In this document: positions 1 through 8,362 of the stretch, piece after piece | Layout of the letters: each line of letters opens with the position of its first letter | How positions within the stretch are numbered: the stretch's first letter is position 1 | Source: Agromyces hippuratus | GTDB taxonomy: Bacteria > Actinomycetota > Actinomycetes > Actinomycetales > Microbacteriaceae | Length of the DNA: 64,000 bases | Direction of reading: 5' to 3' | Assembly (NCBI RefSeq): GCF_013410355.1 | Contig: NZ_JACCFI010000001.1 | Location: 2,108,001 to 2,172,000 of the forward strand | Notes under the pieces: generated by a model | The model's database searches: none | Told to the model about the DNA's origin: nothing | What the model saw: the letters and a program-made list of their open reading frames with translations, nothing else | Made by a program: the position numbers and the translations under genes

Positions 1-1
1 G

Positions 2-331
2 TTCTTCGCGTACACGGGGCTGCTCATGTCGATCGCCTCGCTCGTGATCGCACTCGTGGCGCCGCTCGAGGGCGACGCACTCCGAACGGTCTGGATCACG
101 GGCTTCGCCGCGACCTCGATGTGGATCGCGTTCATGGCGGCGCCGCGCTATCGCCGCGAGGGCATGCGGGTCTCCCCCGCGGTACCGATCACGATGGCGC
201 TCGGTGTGCTGACGATCGCGATCATGGTCTACGCCTTCGCCGCGATCGCACTCGCGTCGGCCGGTGTCGAGCTTCCCGCTCCGGCGCACTGGTTCGGCGA
301 GCCGACCGGGCCGAGCGGCGTGAACGTCTGA
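2..331 (+). CDS. C-terminal part of a multi-pass membrane protein (truncated by window edge)
   Basis: The reading frame is open from the first bases and ends at a TGA at 329-331, so the gene begins upstream of the window. About 110 residues are visible. They hold three hydrophobic stretches, around residues 1-22, 32-52 and 66-88 of the visible part, separated by short basic loops such as PRYRREG. The tail is short and hydrophilic and ends in a Pro/Gly-rich segment. No family signature is recognisable. Codon use matches the neighbouring genes. An internal ATG at 26 is in frame but cuts the first hydrophobic stretch, so it is unlikely to be the true start. Confidence 0.6.
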   Translation, partial: FFAYTGLLMSIASLVIALVAPLEGDALRTVWITGFAATSMWIAFMAAPRYRREGMRVSPAVPITMALGVLTIAIMVYAFAAIALASAGVELPAPAHWFGEPTGPSGVNV

Positions 332-453
332 TCCCTCGTCCGGCCGACGATGACGCGGAGCGTCATACGGGCGCCGTGGGCGCTCGTCATCTGACGTCGC
401 CAGGCGCCACCGAACGACATCGAACGACGCCGAAACGGCACCTCCAGCGACGT

Positions 454-469
454 ATGCCGTCATAGGCAT
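454..469. promoter_or_regulatory. Short inverted repeat in the 332-567 intergenic stretch
   Basis: The 236-bp gap before the symporter gene contains ATGCC, six bases, GGCAT. It lies about 100 bp upstream of the chosen start and could be a regulator site, but five-base arms are weak evidence. I see no clear terminator, tRNA or small gene in the rest of the gap. Confidence 0.2.
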
Positions 470-567
470 TCACAGTGCGACACGGGTCGTACCGAGGCAT
501 CCGGCGATCAATACGGTCGTGCCCATGCACCGAATCCGCACCTCGTCCGCGTCGCTCGGAGCCCGCC

Positions 568-1968
568 GTGGCTGACCTCGACTGGCTCTCGATCGCCGCC
601 CTCGCCCTCATCGCCGTGCTCTTCGTCGGCCTCTTCCTGCTCCGCCGCGCGGGCGCGAAGTTCACCCTGCTCACGGTCATCGCCCTCGTCGTCGGCATCG
701 GCGTCGGCCTCCTGTTCCAGGGGCACCTCGACTACGTCGACGTCATCGGCACGATCTACGTGAACGTCATCACCGCGGTCGTGGCACCGCTCATCATCGT
801 CTCGGTGCTCTCGAGCGTCACCTCGCTCGGCAGCCTCGCGAAGCTGCGCACGATCGGCCTGAGCTCGGTCTTCTGGCTGCTCCTCACGAACCTCATCGCG
901 ATCCTGCTGACCCTCGGGCTGGCGCTCGCGACGGGCATCGGCAAGGGAGCGAACCTCGAACTCGCCGGTGTCGACGGGTCGGCCCTGACCGGCCTGCTCG
1001 CCCCGCTCGACGAGGTCATCGTCGGACTCTTCCCGCACAACGTCGTCGGCGACATCTCGTCGAACAACATCATCGCGATCATCCTCTTCACGCTGCTGAT
1101 CGCCGTCTCGTACCTGATCGTGGCCGACAAGAACGCCGAGAAGGTGCGGCCGTTCAAGGAGTTCGTGGATGCCACGCGGCGGGTGCTCTTCAAGGCCGTC
1201 GGGTTCATCATCGCCCTGACCCCGTATGCGGTGCTCGCCCTCGTCGCGGTCACGACCTCGACAGCCGTGGCGCGCATCGAGACCGCGCTCGCACTCGTCG
1301 GCGTGCTCGTCATCGCGCTGGTCGCCTGCTTCGTGGATGCGTACTTCGTCAACGGCGTGCTGCTGCGGGTCTTCGCCGACCTGAACCCGCTGCGGTTCTT
1401 CCGCCAGCTGACGCCGGCGCAGTACACGGCGTTCACGACGCAGTCGAGCATCGGCACCCTGCCGCTCACGATCTCGACGCTCACCCGCAAGATCGGCGTC
1501 TCCGACGAGGTGGCCGGCTTCACCGCACCGATCGGCACGACGATCGGCATGCCCGGATGCGCCGGCATCTGGCCCACGCTCGTCGCCGTCTTCACGGTGA
1601 ACGCCCTCGGCATCGAGTACACGCCGCTCGACTACGTCGTGCTCGTGGTGCTCGGCCTCCTCGTCTCGCTCGGTACCGCCGGAGTGCCCGGAACGGCGAT
1701 CGTGACGGCGACGGCAGTGCTCACCGCCGTGGGCCTGCCCGTCGAGGTGCTCGTGCTGCTCATTCCGATCAGCGCGATCGCCGGCACCGCGAGCACCATG
1801 GCCAACGTCACTGCCGCCGCCACGAGCGCCGCGATCGTCGCCCGCCGTGCCGGCGCGCTCGACGACGAGATCTTCGCCGGCCGGGCCGTGCACCACGACG
1901 ATCTCGACGACGACCGCGTCGCCGACGCGCCCGACGCCGAACCGACCGAACTCGCCGCCCGCCGCTGA
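568..1968 (+). CDS. TcyP-like dicarboxylate/amino acid:cation symporter (probable L-cystine uptake)
   Basis: This is a 466-residue member of the DAACS (glutamate/dicarboxylate symporter) fold, which imports acidic amino acids, dicarboxylates or cystine with cations across the cytoplasmic membrane. The HP1 hairpin motif SSIGTLP lies near residue 292, the HP2 motif GTAGVPGTA near 369, and a TM7 segment IGMPGCAGIWP near 327. That last segment resembles the IGxxGCAG motif I associate with TcyP/YdjN cystine carriers, hence the substrate guess. I chose the GTG at 568 because the membrane protein starts there (VADLDWLS); the open frame reaches back to 475 but the extra 31 residues are basic and Pro-rich. 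The next gene follows after 27 bp, suggesting an operon with the two surface proteins. Confidence 0.75.
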   Translation: MADLDWLSIAALALIAVLFVGLFLLRRAGAKFTLLTVIALVVGIGVGLLFQGHLDYVDVIGTIYVNVITAVVAPLIIVSVLSSVTSLGSLAKLRTIGLSSVFWLLLTNLIAILLTLGLALATGIGKGANLELAGVDGSALTGLLAPLDEVIVGLFPHNVVGDISSNNIIAIILFTLLIAVSYLIVADKNAEKVRPFKEFVDATRRVLFKAVGFIIALTPYAVLALVAVTTSTAVARIETALALVGVLVIALVACFVDAYFVNGVLLRVFADLNPLRFFRQLTPAQYTAFTTQSSIGTLPLTISTLTRKIGVSDEVAGFTAPIGTTIGMPGCAGIWPTLVAVFTVNALGIEYTPLDYVVLVVLGLLVSLGTAGVPGTAIVTATAVLTAVGLPVEVLVLLIPISAIAGTASTMANVTAAATSAAIVARRAGALDDEIFAGRAVHHDDLDDDRVADAPDAEPTELAARR

Positions 1969-1995
1969 CCGGCCGACCCCGAAGGAAGAAACGCC

Positions 1996-2901
1996 ATGCC
2001 CTCTCGCACCACCCACCGCGCTCGCGGCCTCCGCGGCTTCGCGGCGACCCTCGTGCTCGCGATCACCGTGCCCACGCTCGTGCTCATCAGCAGCAGCTCG
2101 GCGTCGGCCGCAGGCGACGTCTGCGACCTCTGCTCGATCAACTTCGACCTCGGCGCCTGCGAGGACGCCGGCGGGTACCCGTACGACAGCACGCAGGAGG
2201 ACCCGCCGCCCGCGATCGGCGGCGGCAGCGCTCCCGCCCCTGCCCCTGCGCCGGCGCCCGCGCCGGCACCGGCTCCCGCCCCGGCACCGAAGACCGGCAC
2301 CACCACGGGCACGTCCGGCGGCACCACTGGATCCTCCGGCGACAGCTCCTCCGACGACTCCGGTGACAGCACGGATGCGTCGCAGTCCGCTGCCGGCGCG
2401 GCAGCGCCCAAAGCCGTCGCCGCGACCGCACCGCTCGCCCCGACCGCGCCGCGCCTGACCGTCAAGGGCAGCTCCCTCACCGTGACCTGGGCGGCGCCGA
2501 CCGACGGCGGGTCCCCGGTGACCGGCTACAGGCTCTCGCTCAACACGGGCACCGCGATCCCGCTCGCGGCGACCGCGACGTCGCACACGTTCGACGTGCT
2601 CGGCGCGGGCACCTACACGGCGACCCTGGTCGCCGTGAACGCGGTCGGCGAGTCCCCCGTGTCGGGCGTGTCGAAGTCGGTGACCATCACCGCGTCGACC
2701 GCGAAGCCCACCGCGCAGGCCGTCGAGACCAGCGCCGCTGCGAACGCCGGAGCACCCGAGTGGCTCGCCGGCGCCGGCATCCTCGTCGCCCTCGTGGCCG
2801 TCGGCGCACTCGCGCTGCTCGGCCAGCGGCTGATCGCCCGCCGCCGCGCAACCGCGGCGACCCGCGGCGAGGAGCCCGACGAGACATCCGTGCCCGAATG
2901 A
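1996..2901 (+). CDS. Secreted, membrane-anchored fibronectin type III protein with N-terminal CxxC
   Basis: The 301-residue product has a Sec signal peptide (residues 1-39, ending SASA-A). The mature N-terminus carries Cys43, Cys46 and Cys55 (a CxxC pair plus one). An (Ala-Pro)n linker follows at about 79-98, then a Gly/Ser/Asp-rich spacer, a fibronectin type III domain at about 150-235 (TVTWAAPTDGGSPVTGY), and a C-terminal membrane helix at about 253-275 followed by Arg-rich residues. This is the layout of a surface-anchored protein without an LPXTG motif. A good ribosome site (GAAGGAAG) precedes the ATG. It sits between the symporter and a second FN3 surface protein. Function is unknown; a redox or ligand-presenting role next to a cystine-type carrier is inference. 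Confidence 0.7.
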   Translation: MPSRTTHRARGLRGFAATLVLAITVPTLVLISSSSASAAGDVCDLCSINFDLGACEDAGGYPYDSTQEDPPPAIGGGSAPAPAPAPAPAPAPAPAPAPKTGTTTGTSGGTTGSSGDSSSDDSGDSTDASQSAAGAAAPKAVAATAPLAPTAPRLTVKGSSLTVTWAAPTDGGSPVTGYRLSLNTGTAIPLAATATSHTFDVLGAGTYTATLVAVNAVGESPVSGVSKSVTITASTAKPTAQAVETSAAANAGAPEWLAGAGILVALVAVGALALLGQRLIARRRATAATRGEEPDETSVPE

Positions 2902-2936
2902 CCGGCCCGGCCCACCCCCCAGAGAAAGGAAGCACC

Positions 2937-5045
2937 GTGCCCGACCACCAGCGCCCCACCCCGAGGCGGGCGGCGATGCTGACCGCACTCGCCATCGCCG
3001 GCACCGTCGTGCTCGGCGGTGTCGCGGCGGCCCCGGCCACCGCAGCCCCCGCGAGTCCGACCGACACCGTCGACTGGTTCGACGACGCCTACGAAGGCCT
3101 CGGCCCCGACAGCGTCTTCGAGACCGTCACGTTCGAACGGTTCGAGTACCTGCTCGGCCAGGAGGGCCGGTTCGCGTTCCTCATCGGCGGCCCCGAAGAC
3201 GCGCAGACGGCGGCGACCGTCGGCGCGATCAACGACGTCGCGAAGGCGGCCGGCGTCGAGCGCATCTACAACTTCGACCCGCGCCTCGATGGCGACCGCC
3301 TCGACATCCGCACGACGACGAACGCCGACGTCGCGCCGCTCTGGGCGCGGCTCGTGGGCAACGCCCTCGGCAAGGACACGCAGACGCCCTTCGACGGCAC
3401 CGACGACCCGACGCTCTTCGTCTACGACTCGGCGCACCTCGCGGGCGGGGCGGAAGACCGCATCGTCTCGGCGATCACCACCCCGGTGACCGCCGGGCAA
3501 CTCGCCGAACCGGCCGCGCTCACCGCCTACAAGGCGCAGGTCGCCGCCGTGCTCGGCACGGCAGCCGACCTCGACACGAGCGACCAGTTCACCTTCACCG
3601 AACAGGTCGTGAACGCCAAGCACGCCTCGGCCTACGGCGGCCGCGACGTCTACGGCGGCGCGACGGTGCTCGACGACGGCGACGCCGACTGGCGCGTGCA
3701 GACGGTCACCTACCCCGAGCTCGTGAACCTGCTCGAGAGCGACGGCGACTACGTGCTGCTCTTCGGCGGCACGTGGTGCCACAACACCCGCGCCGTGCTC
3801 AAGGAGGTCAACCGGCAGGCCGTGGCGAACGACGTCGCCAAGGTCTACTTCTTCGACCTGCGCCTCGACGGCAGCTCGGGCAACGACCTGCACATCCGCG
3901 ACAGCGGTTCGGAGTTCGCGGACTTCTACGGCGACCTCGTCGCGAAGTACCTGCCGAACCTCGTGACGCAGTACGTGCCGACGGCGAGCGCGGGTCAGCG
4001 CGTGGACTACTACCCCGGCGGCGACACGTCCCATGCACTCGCCACGGCGAAGAAGCTGCAGGTGCCGTACCTGCTCGAGTACGACCGTTCGCGCACCGTC
4101 GGCGGCAAGGCCGCGCCGATCGCCCAGCAGTGGATCCACTCCAACGCCGACGGCACGTACAAGGAGTACATGACCGAGTGGTGGTTCGTGAATGACCTGC
4201 CGGGCCAGTACGCCGCCAACCCCAACCCGACCGCGCTCGCCACGCAGCTCGCGTTCGCCGATGAGGCGATCGCCGCGCTCGGCACCTTCTTCGACGCCCT
4301 GCCGTACGATCCCGAGGTCGTCGCCACCGCACCGGCGACCCCCGAGGCGCCCGCCGCAACGGTCGCCGGTGCCGACGTGACCGTCTCGTGGGCGGCACCC
4401 GCCGACGGCGGCTCGCCCATCACGGAGTACCTCGTCGCGCTGAACGGCGGAGCCCCGGTCTCGGTGCCCGCCGGCACGACGACGCGCACCTTCACCGGGC
4501 TCGCTGCCGGCGAGTACACGGCGACCGTCGCCGCGAAGAACACGGTCGGCACGTCCGCGGCATCCTCCGCCTCGGCCGCCGTGACCGTGGTGGCGGCGCC
4601 CGCCGTCGACCCGACGACCGTGCAGGGCTCGGTCGCGGTGACGGGCGACCTCGTGCCCGGCGGCCGCATCACGGTCGTCGGCAGCGATCTCGCTCCCGGA
4701 GTCGACGGCTTCGCGGTCGAGCTCCACTCCACACCGCAGACGCTCGGCTCGGCCACGACGAACGCCGACGGCGGGTTCACCTTCACGGGAACCATCCCTG
4801 CCTCGACGACCGCGGGTGCGCACTCGATCGTCGTCACGATCGACGGCGTCGAGGTCGCGACCGCGTCGATCACGGTCGCCGCGGCCGGCTCCGGCGCGGA
4901 TGAGGCGAGCGTCGAAAGCGCCGGCCTCGCTTCGACCGGTACGGCATTCGTCGACGTGCTCGGATGGCTCGCGCTCGCGCTGATCGCAGTCGGCGGGGCC
5001 GTGTACGCCGTCGTGCGGGTGCGTTCGCGGCACACCATCGGCTAG
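2937..5045 (+). CDS. Surface-anchored protein with two thioredoxin-like domains and a fibronectin III domain
   Basis: The 702-residue product starts at GTG 2937, preceded by an AGAAAGGAAG ribosome site; the open frame extends upstream but overlaps the previous gene. A signal peptide covers about residues 1-38 (ending ATAA). Two repeated thioredoxin-like regions follow. The first (about 60-200) has LIGGPED where a redox site would be. The second (about 255-400) has FGGTWCHNT with Cys281, which is the only cysteine I can find in the protein. An FN3 domain lies at about 470-560, an Ig-like module at about 565-650, and a C-terminal membrane helix at about 673-693. Function is not known. The single cysteine suggests it forms mixed disulphides or needs a partner, possibly the CxxC protein just upstream. 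Confidence 0.7.
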   Translation: MPDHQRPTPRRAAMLTALAIAGTVVLGGVAAAPATAAPASPTDTVDWFDDAYEGLGPDSVFETVTFERFEYLLGQEGRFAFLIGGPEDAQTAATVGAINDVAKAAGVERIYNFDPRLDGDRLDIRTTTNADVAPLWARLVGNALGKDTQTPFDGTDDPTLFVYDSAHLAGGAEDRIVSAITTPVTAGQLAEPAALTAYKAQVAAVLGTAADLDTSDQFTFTEQVVNAKHASAYGGRDVYGGATVLDDGDADWRVQTVTYPELVNLLESDGDYVLLFGGTWCHNTRAVLKEVNRQAVANDVAKVYFFDLRLDGSSGNDLHIRDSGSEFADFYGDLVAKYLPNLVTQYVPTASAGQRVDYYPGGDTSHALATAKKLQVPYLLEYDRSRTVGGKAAPIAQQWIHSNADGTYKEYMTEWWFVNDLPGQYAANPNPTALATQLAFADEAIAALGTFFDALPYDPEVVATAPATPEAPAATVAGADVTVSWAAPADGGSPITEYLVALNGGAPVSVPAGTTTRTFTGLAAGEYTATVAAKNTVGTSAASSASAAVTVVAAPAVDPTTVQGSVAVTGDLVPGGRITVVGSDLAPGVDGFAVELHSTPQTLGSATTNADGGFTFTGTIPASTTAGAHSIVVTIDGVEVATASITVAAAGSGADEASVESAGLASTGTAFVDVLGWLALALIAVGGAVYAVVRVRSRHTIG

Positions 5046-5058
5046 ATCGACCCGAACG

Positions 5059-5095
5059 GAACGGGGGCGGTGCCACGCGGCATCCGCCCCCGTTC
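5059..5095 (+). terminator. Rho-independent-type hairpin after the FN3 surface-protein genes
   Basis: A perfect 12-bp stem (GAACGGGGGCGG at 5059-5070 against 5084-5095) with a 13-nt loop lies 14 bp after the stop codon and is followed by TCGTT. It separates this unit from the thiamine operon. Confidence 0.85.
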
Positions 5096-5172
5096 TCGTT
5101 GCGAAACGGCCCGAGTCGCACCGAGGCAGCGCGACCGAACCGCTCCGGAGCGACCCACTAGGCTCGACCGCA

Positions 5173-5265
5173 GTGACACGGGGTGCCGTGCGCCGCTTCA
5201 CCCGAAGCGGGCATGGCTGAGAACACACCCGTCGAACCTGATCTAGTTCGAACTAGCGAAGGGAT
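5173..5265 (+). promoter_or_regulatory. TPP (thiamine pyrophosphate) riboswitch, THI element
   Basis: The conserved THI-box elements appear in order: GGGGTGC at 5180-5186, a variable stem at about 5190-5212, GGCTGAGA at 5215-5222, ACCC, then AACCTGATCTAGTT at 5235-5248 and GCGAAGGGA at 5256-5264. The aptamer ends only 7 bp before the TTG start of thiM, and GAAGGGA doubles as the ribosome site. Ligand binding should therefore hide the Shine-Dalgarno sequence and act on translation initiation, the usual actinobacterial arrangement. The four genes downstream are all thiamine-related or coupled to them. Confidence 0.95.
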
Positions 5266-5271
5266 GTCGCG

Positions 5272-6156
5272 TTGAGCGATCGTCTGTCCATCGACCCTGC
5301 CCACTCGAGCGCACAACTGCTCGACCGACTCCGCGACCGCGCGCCACTCGTGCAGTGCATCACGAACACCGTGGTCTCGGGCTTCACCGCGAACGCGCTG
5401 CTCGCGATCGGCGCCGCCCCTGCCATGGTCGACATCGTCGGCGAGTCGGCCGCCTTCGCGCGAATCGCGAGCGGCCTCCTCGTGAACCTCGGCACGCCGT
5501 CGCCCGAGCAGCGCGCTGCCGCCCGCGAGGCCGTCGGCGCCGCCCATGAAGCGGGCACGCCATGGGTGCTCGACCCGGTCGCCATCGGCTCCCTGCCCAT
5601 CCGCACGGCGCTCGCGCATGAACTCGTCGCGCTGCGGCCGGCCGTCATCCGCGGCAATGCGAGCGAGATCCTCGCCCTCGCCGGCGTCGGGGCGGGCGGC
5701 CGCGGCGTCGATGCCGCCGACTCGACCGAGGCCGCCGTCGAAGCCGCAGGGCTGCTCGCCGCCCGGTTCGGCTCGGTCGTCGCCGTGTCGGGCCCGGTCG
5801 ACCTCATCACCGACGGGCGCAGCACGGTGCGCATCTCGAACGGCGACGCCCTGCTCACTCGTGTCACGGGCGGCGGGTGCGCCCTCGGGGCGGTGACGGC
5901 CGCGTTCGTCGCGATCGCCGACGACGCCTTCGCCGGCGCGGTCGCCGCCACGCTCGTCTACACGGTGGCCGCGGAGCTCGCCGCGGCCGGCGCCGAGGGT
6001 CCCGGCACGTTCGCGCCGAGGTTCCTCGATGCGCTGGCGGCGGTCGGTCCGGCAGACGTGCAGGAGCGCGCACATGTCTCGGGCGCGCTCGGCGACGTTG
6101 CAGGGGCGTCGTCCGCCACCGCGGCATTCGCCGTCGCCGCAGGAGCCGACGCGTGA
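5272..6156 (+). CDS. thiM: Hydroxyethylthiazole kinase
   Basis: ThiM phosphorylates 4-methyl-5-(2-hydroxyethyl)thiazole, salvaging the thiazole half of thiamine in the cytoplasm. The 294-residue product shows the family hallmarks: PLVQCITNTVVSGFTANA near residue 23, GAAPAMV near 45, DPVAIG near 100, RGNASEI near 125, and the C-terminal TGGGCALGAVTAAF ATP-binding/catalytic segment near 200. The start is a TTG placed directly after the riboswitch; no upstream in-frame ATG or GTG is better placed. It is the first gene of the operon and overlaps thiE by four bases (GTGA), so translation of the two is probably coupled. Length is slightly above the usual 260-270 because of an Ala-rich tail. Confidence 0.93.
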   Translation: MSDRLSIDPAHSSAQLLDRLRDRAPLVQCITNTVVSGFTANALLAIGAAPAMVDIVGESAAFARIASGLLVNLGTPSPEQRAAAREAVGAAHEAGTPWVLDPVAIGSLPIRTALAHELVALRPAVIRGNASEILALAGVGAGGRGVDAADSTEAAVEAAGLLAARFGSVVAVSGPVDLITDGRSTVRISNGDALLTRVTGGGCALGAVTAAFVAIADDAFAGAVAATLVYTVAAELAAAGAEGPGTFAPRFLDALAAVGPADVQERAHVSGALGDVAGASSATAAFAVAAGADA

Positions 6157-6815
6157 GCGCCCGCACCACCCTCGACCTCTCGACCTACCTCGTCACCGAT
6201 GCCGCGCTCTGCGGCGCGCGCGGTGTCGTCTCCGTCGTGGCCGAGGCCGTCGCGGGCGGCGTGCGCGTGGTGCAGGTGCGCGACAAGGGCGCCGAGGCAT
6301 CCGCTCTGCTCGCCCAGCTCGAGGCGCTCGCGGAGGTTATCGACGGGAGGGCGATGCTGCTCGTGAACGACCGGCTCGACCTCGCGATCGCGGCACGGGC
6401 GAGCGGCCTGCCCGTCGACGGCGTGCACCTCGGCCAGGGCGACGCCGCCGCGGCCATCGCCCGCGACCGGCTCGGCGCCGACGCCGTGGTCGGCCTCACC
6501 GCGAACGCGCCCGCCCACCTCGAGGCTGTGCGCCGGATGCCGCGTGGCACGGTCGACTACCTCGGCGTCGGCGTGATCCGGCCGACGTCGACGAAGCCCG
6601 ACCATCCGCCGGCCATCGGCGTCGACGGCTTCGCCCGCTTCGCCGCGGAGGCGGAGCTGCCGTGCGTCGCGATCGGCGGCATCACACGGCACGACATCGC
6701 GCCGCTCCGCGAGGCGGGCGCCGCAGGTGTCGCACTCGTCTCGGCGATCTGCGCGGCCGACGACCCGCGGGCAGCCGCACGTGATCTCGCGAACCGATGG
6801 GAGGCGGCGCGATGA
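6153..6815 (+). CDS. thiE: Thiamine-phosphate synthase
   Basis: ThiE joins hydroxymethylpyrimidine diphosphate and thiazole phosphate to make thiamine monophosphate. The 220-residue TIM-barrel protein contains YLVTDAALC at the N-terminus, VQVRDK near residue 43, LVNDRLDLA near 70 (the Mg/diphosphate site), VDGVHLGQGD near 88, VIRPTSTKPDH near 143 and VAIGGI near 172. The GTG start at 6153 overlaps the thiM stop in a GTGA junction, and its own stop overlaps the thiD start as ATGA. This gives tight stoichiometric expression under the TPP riboswitch. Length is normal for the family. Confidence 0.93.
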   Translation: MSARTTLDLSTYLVTDAALCGARGVVSVVAEAVAGGVRVVQVRDKGAEASALLAQLEALAEVIDGRAMLLVNDRLDLAIAARASGLPVDGVHLGQGDAAAAIARDRLGADAVVGLTANAPAHLEAVRRMPRGTVDYLGVGVIRPTSTKPDHPPAIGVDGFARFAAEAELPCVAIGGITRHDIAPLREAGAAGVALVSAICAADDPRAAARDLANRWEAAR

Positions 6816-8362
6816 TGGCACGAGTGCTGAGCATCGCCGGCAGCGACCCCTCGGGGGGCGCCGGCATCCAGGCCGACCTGAAGTCGATCTCGGCGGTCGG
6901 CGGCTACGGCATGGCCGTGATCACCGCCCTCACCGCGCAGAACACGCGCGGGGTGCGCGACGTGCACGTGCCGCCGGCGAGCTTCCTCGCGGCGCAGCTC
7001 GAGGCGATCTCCGACGACATCACGGTCGATGCCGTGAAGCTCGGCATGCTCGCGAACGCCGAGGTCATCCGCACGGTCGCCGGCTGGCTCGCACGCACCC
7101 GCCCTCCGGTCGTCGTGCTCGACCCGGTCATGGTCGCCACGAGCGGCGACCGCCTGCTCGACGCCGACGCCGAATCGGCGATGCGCGAGCTGCTGCCGCT
7201 CGCCGACCTCGTCACCCCGAACCTGAGCGAACTCGCGGTGCTCGCGGCATCCGCGGACTCCGGCGAGGCGCCTCCAGTCGTGGCGGCGACGTGGGCCGAG
7301 GCGATCGCGCAGGCCGAGACCGTCTCGGCGCGGTACGGGGTGCGGGTCCTCGCGAAGGGCGGCCACCTCGCCGGCGACCTCGCCCCCGATGCCCTGGTCG
7401 ACGCCGGCACCGCGACGATCATCGACTTCGGCGGCGAACGCATCGCCACGACGGCGACGCACGGCACCGGCTGCTCGCTCTCGTCGGCGATCGCGACCCT
7501 CGTCGCAGAGCATGGAGACTGGCCGGCTGCGATCGCCGAGGCTCGACGCTGGTTGCGCGAGTCGCTGCGCCACGGCGAGGCGCTCGGGGTCGGCGGCGGA
7601 CACGGCCCCATCAATCACTTCGCCGGTCTCTGGGCGCGTGGCGGCATCCGCACCGCGCCGATGCCGACCGAGATCGAGGCCGAGTGGTGGGCCGACATCG
7701 CCCAGGTGCGGCGGGAGATCGACGAGCTGCCGTTCATCCGCGGCCTCGCCGACGGTTCCCTCGCACGCGAGCCCTTCCTCGGCTACCTCACGCAGGACGC
7801 CCACTACCTGCGCGACTACGCACGGGTGCTCGCCGAGGCCTCGCGCCTCGCACCGGATGCCGCGGGGCAGGCCTTCTGGGCGAACTCCGCCCACGGCTCG
7901 ATCATCGGCGAGCTCGAACTCCACACCGGCTGGCTCGGCCCAGAGGCCGGCACCGCGGCATCCGCACCGCCCGATGCGACGACGACCGCGTACCTCGACC
8001 ACCTGCTCGCGACCGCGCAGCGCGGCGATCACGCCGTGCTCATCGCGGCGCTGCTGCCGTGCTTCTGGATCTACACCGATCTCGGCGAGCGCCTCGCCGC
8101 GGGCGAGTTCGGCGAGGCCGCACTCGATCCGGCGCACCCGTACGCGTCGTGGCTCGCGACCTACGCCGACCCCGGGTTCGCCGTCGCGACACGCGAGGCG
8201 ATCGGCTTCGTGACGCGAGCGGCCGCGGGCGCGTCGCCCGAGCATCGCGAGCGGATGCATCGGGCGTTCGTCGCCTCGTCGCGGCACGAGCTGGCGTTCT
8301 TCGCGGCGCCGCTCGCGGCGCCGGCAGCGGCAGCGACGACGGCCGGGGCGGTGACCGCGTGA
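6812..8362 (+). CDS. thiD: Bifunctional HMP/HMP-phosphate kinase and TenA-family aminopyrimidine hydrolase
   Basis: This 516-residue fusion has ThiD at about residues 1-275 and TenA at about 285-505. The kinase half shows SIAGSDPSGGAGIQADLK, the KLGMLAN and DPVMVATSG motifs, and the ATP-site segment THGTGCSLSSAIA near 218. The TenA half keeps the Asp of YLTQDAHYL, the catalytic Cys of LLPCFWIYTDLG and the Glu of SRHELAFF, so salvage of degraded thiamine (aminopyrimidine hydrolysis to HMP) looks intact. The fusion yields HMP and phosphorylates it twice for ThiE. ATG 6812 overlaps the thiE stop (ATGA); a second ATG at 6815 is also possible. The 3' end overlaps the transporter gene by four bases. 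Confidence 0.93.
   Translation: MMARVLSIAGSDPSGGAGIQADLKSISAVGGYGMAVITALTAQNTRGVRDVHVPPASFLAAQLEAISDDITVDAVKLGMLANAEVIRTVAGWLARTRPPVVVLDPVMVATSGDRLLDADAESAMRELLPLADLVTPNLSELAVLAASADSGEAPPVVAATWAEAIAQAETVSARYGVRVLAKGGHLAGDLAPDALVDAGTATIIDFGGERIATTATHGTGCSLSSAIATLVAEHGDWPAAIAEARRWLRESLRHGEALGVGGGHGPINHFAGLWARGGIRTAPMPTEIEAEWWADIAQVRREIDELPFIRGLADGSLAREPFLGYLTQDAHYLRDYARVLAEASRLAPDAAGQAFWANSAHGSIIGELELHTGWLGPEAGTAASAPPDATTTAYLDHLLATAQRGDHAVLIAALLPCFWIYTDLGERLAAGEFGEAALDPAHPYASWLATYADPGFAVATREAIGFVTRAAAGASPEHRERMHRAFVASSRHELAFFAAPLAAPAAAATTAGAVTA

Noticed and set aside
508..2988. 826-codon open frame on the minus strand opposite the symporter and FN3 gene
   Set aside because: Its product is Arg/Gly/Asp-rich and has no helices or motifs; it is the antisense shadow of GC-rich genes. 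The same applies to long antisense frames at 2613-5228, 12984-16064, 29148-31505 and 37042-39228.
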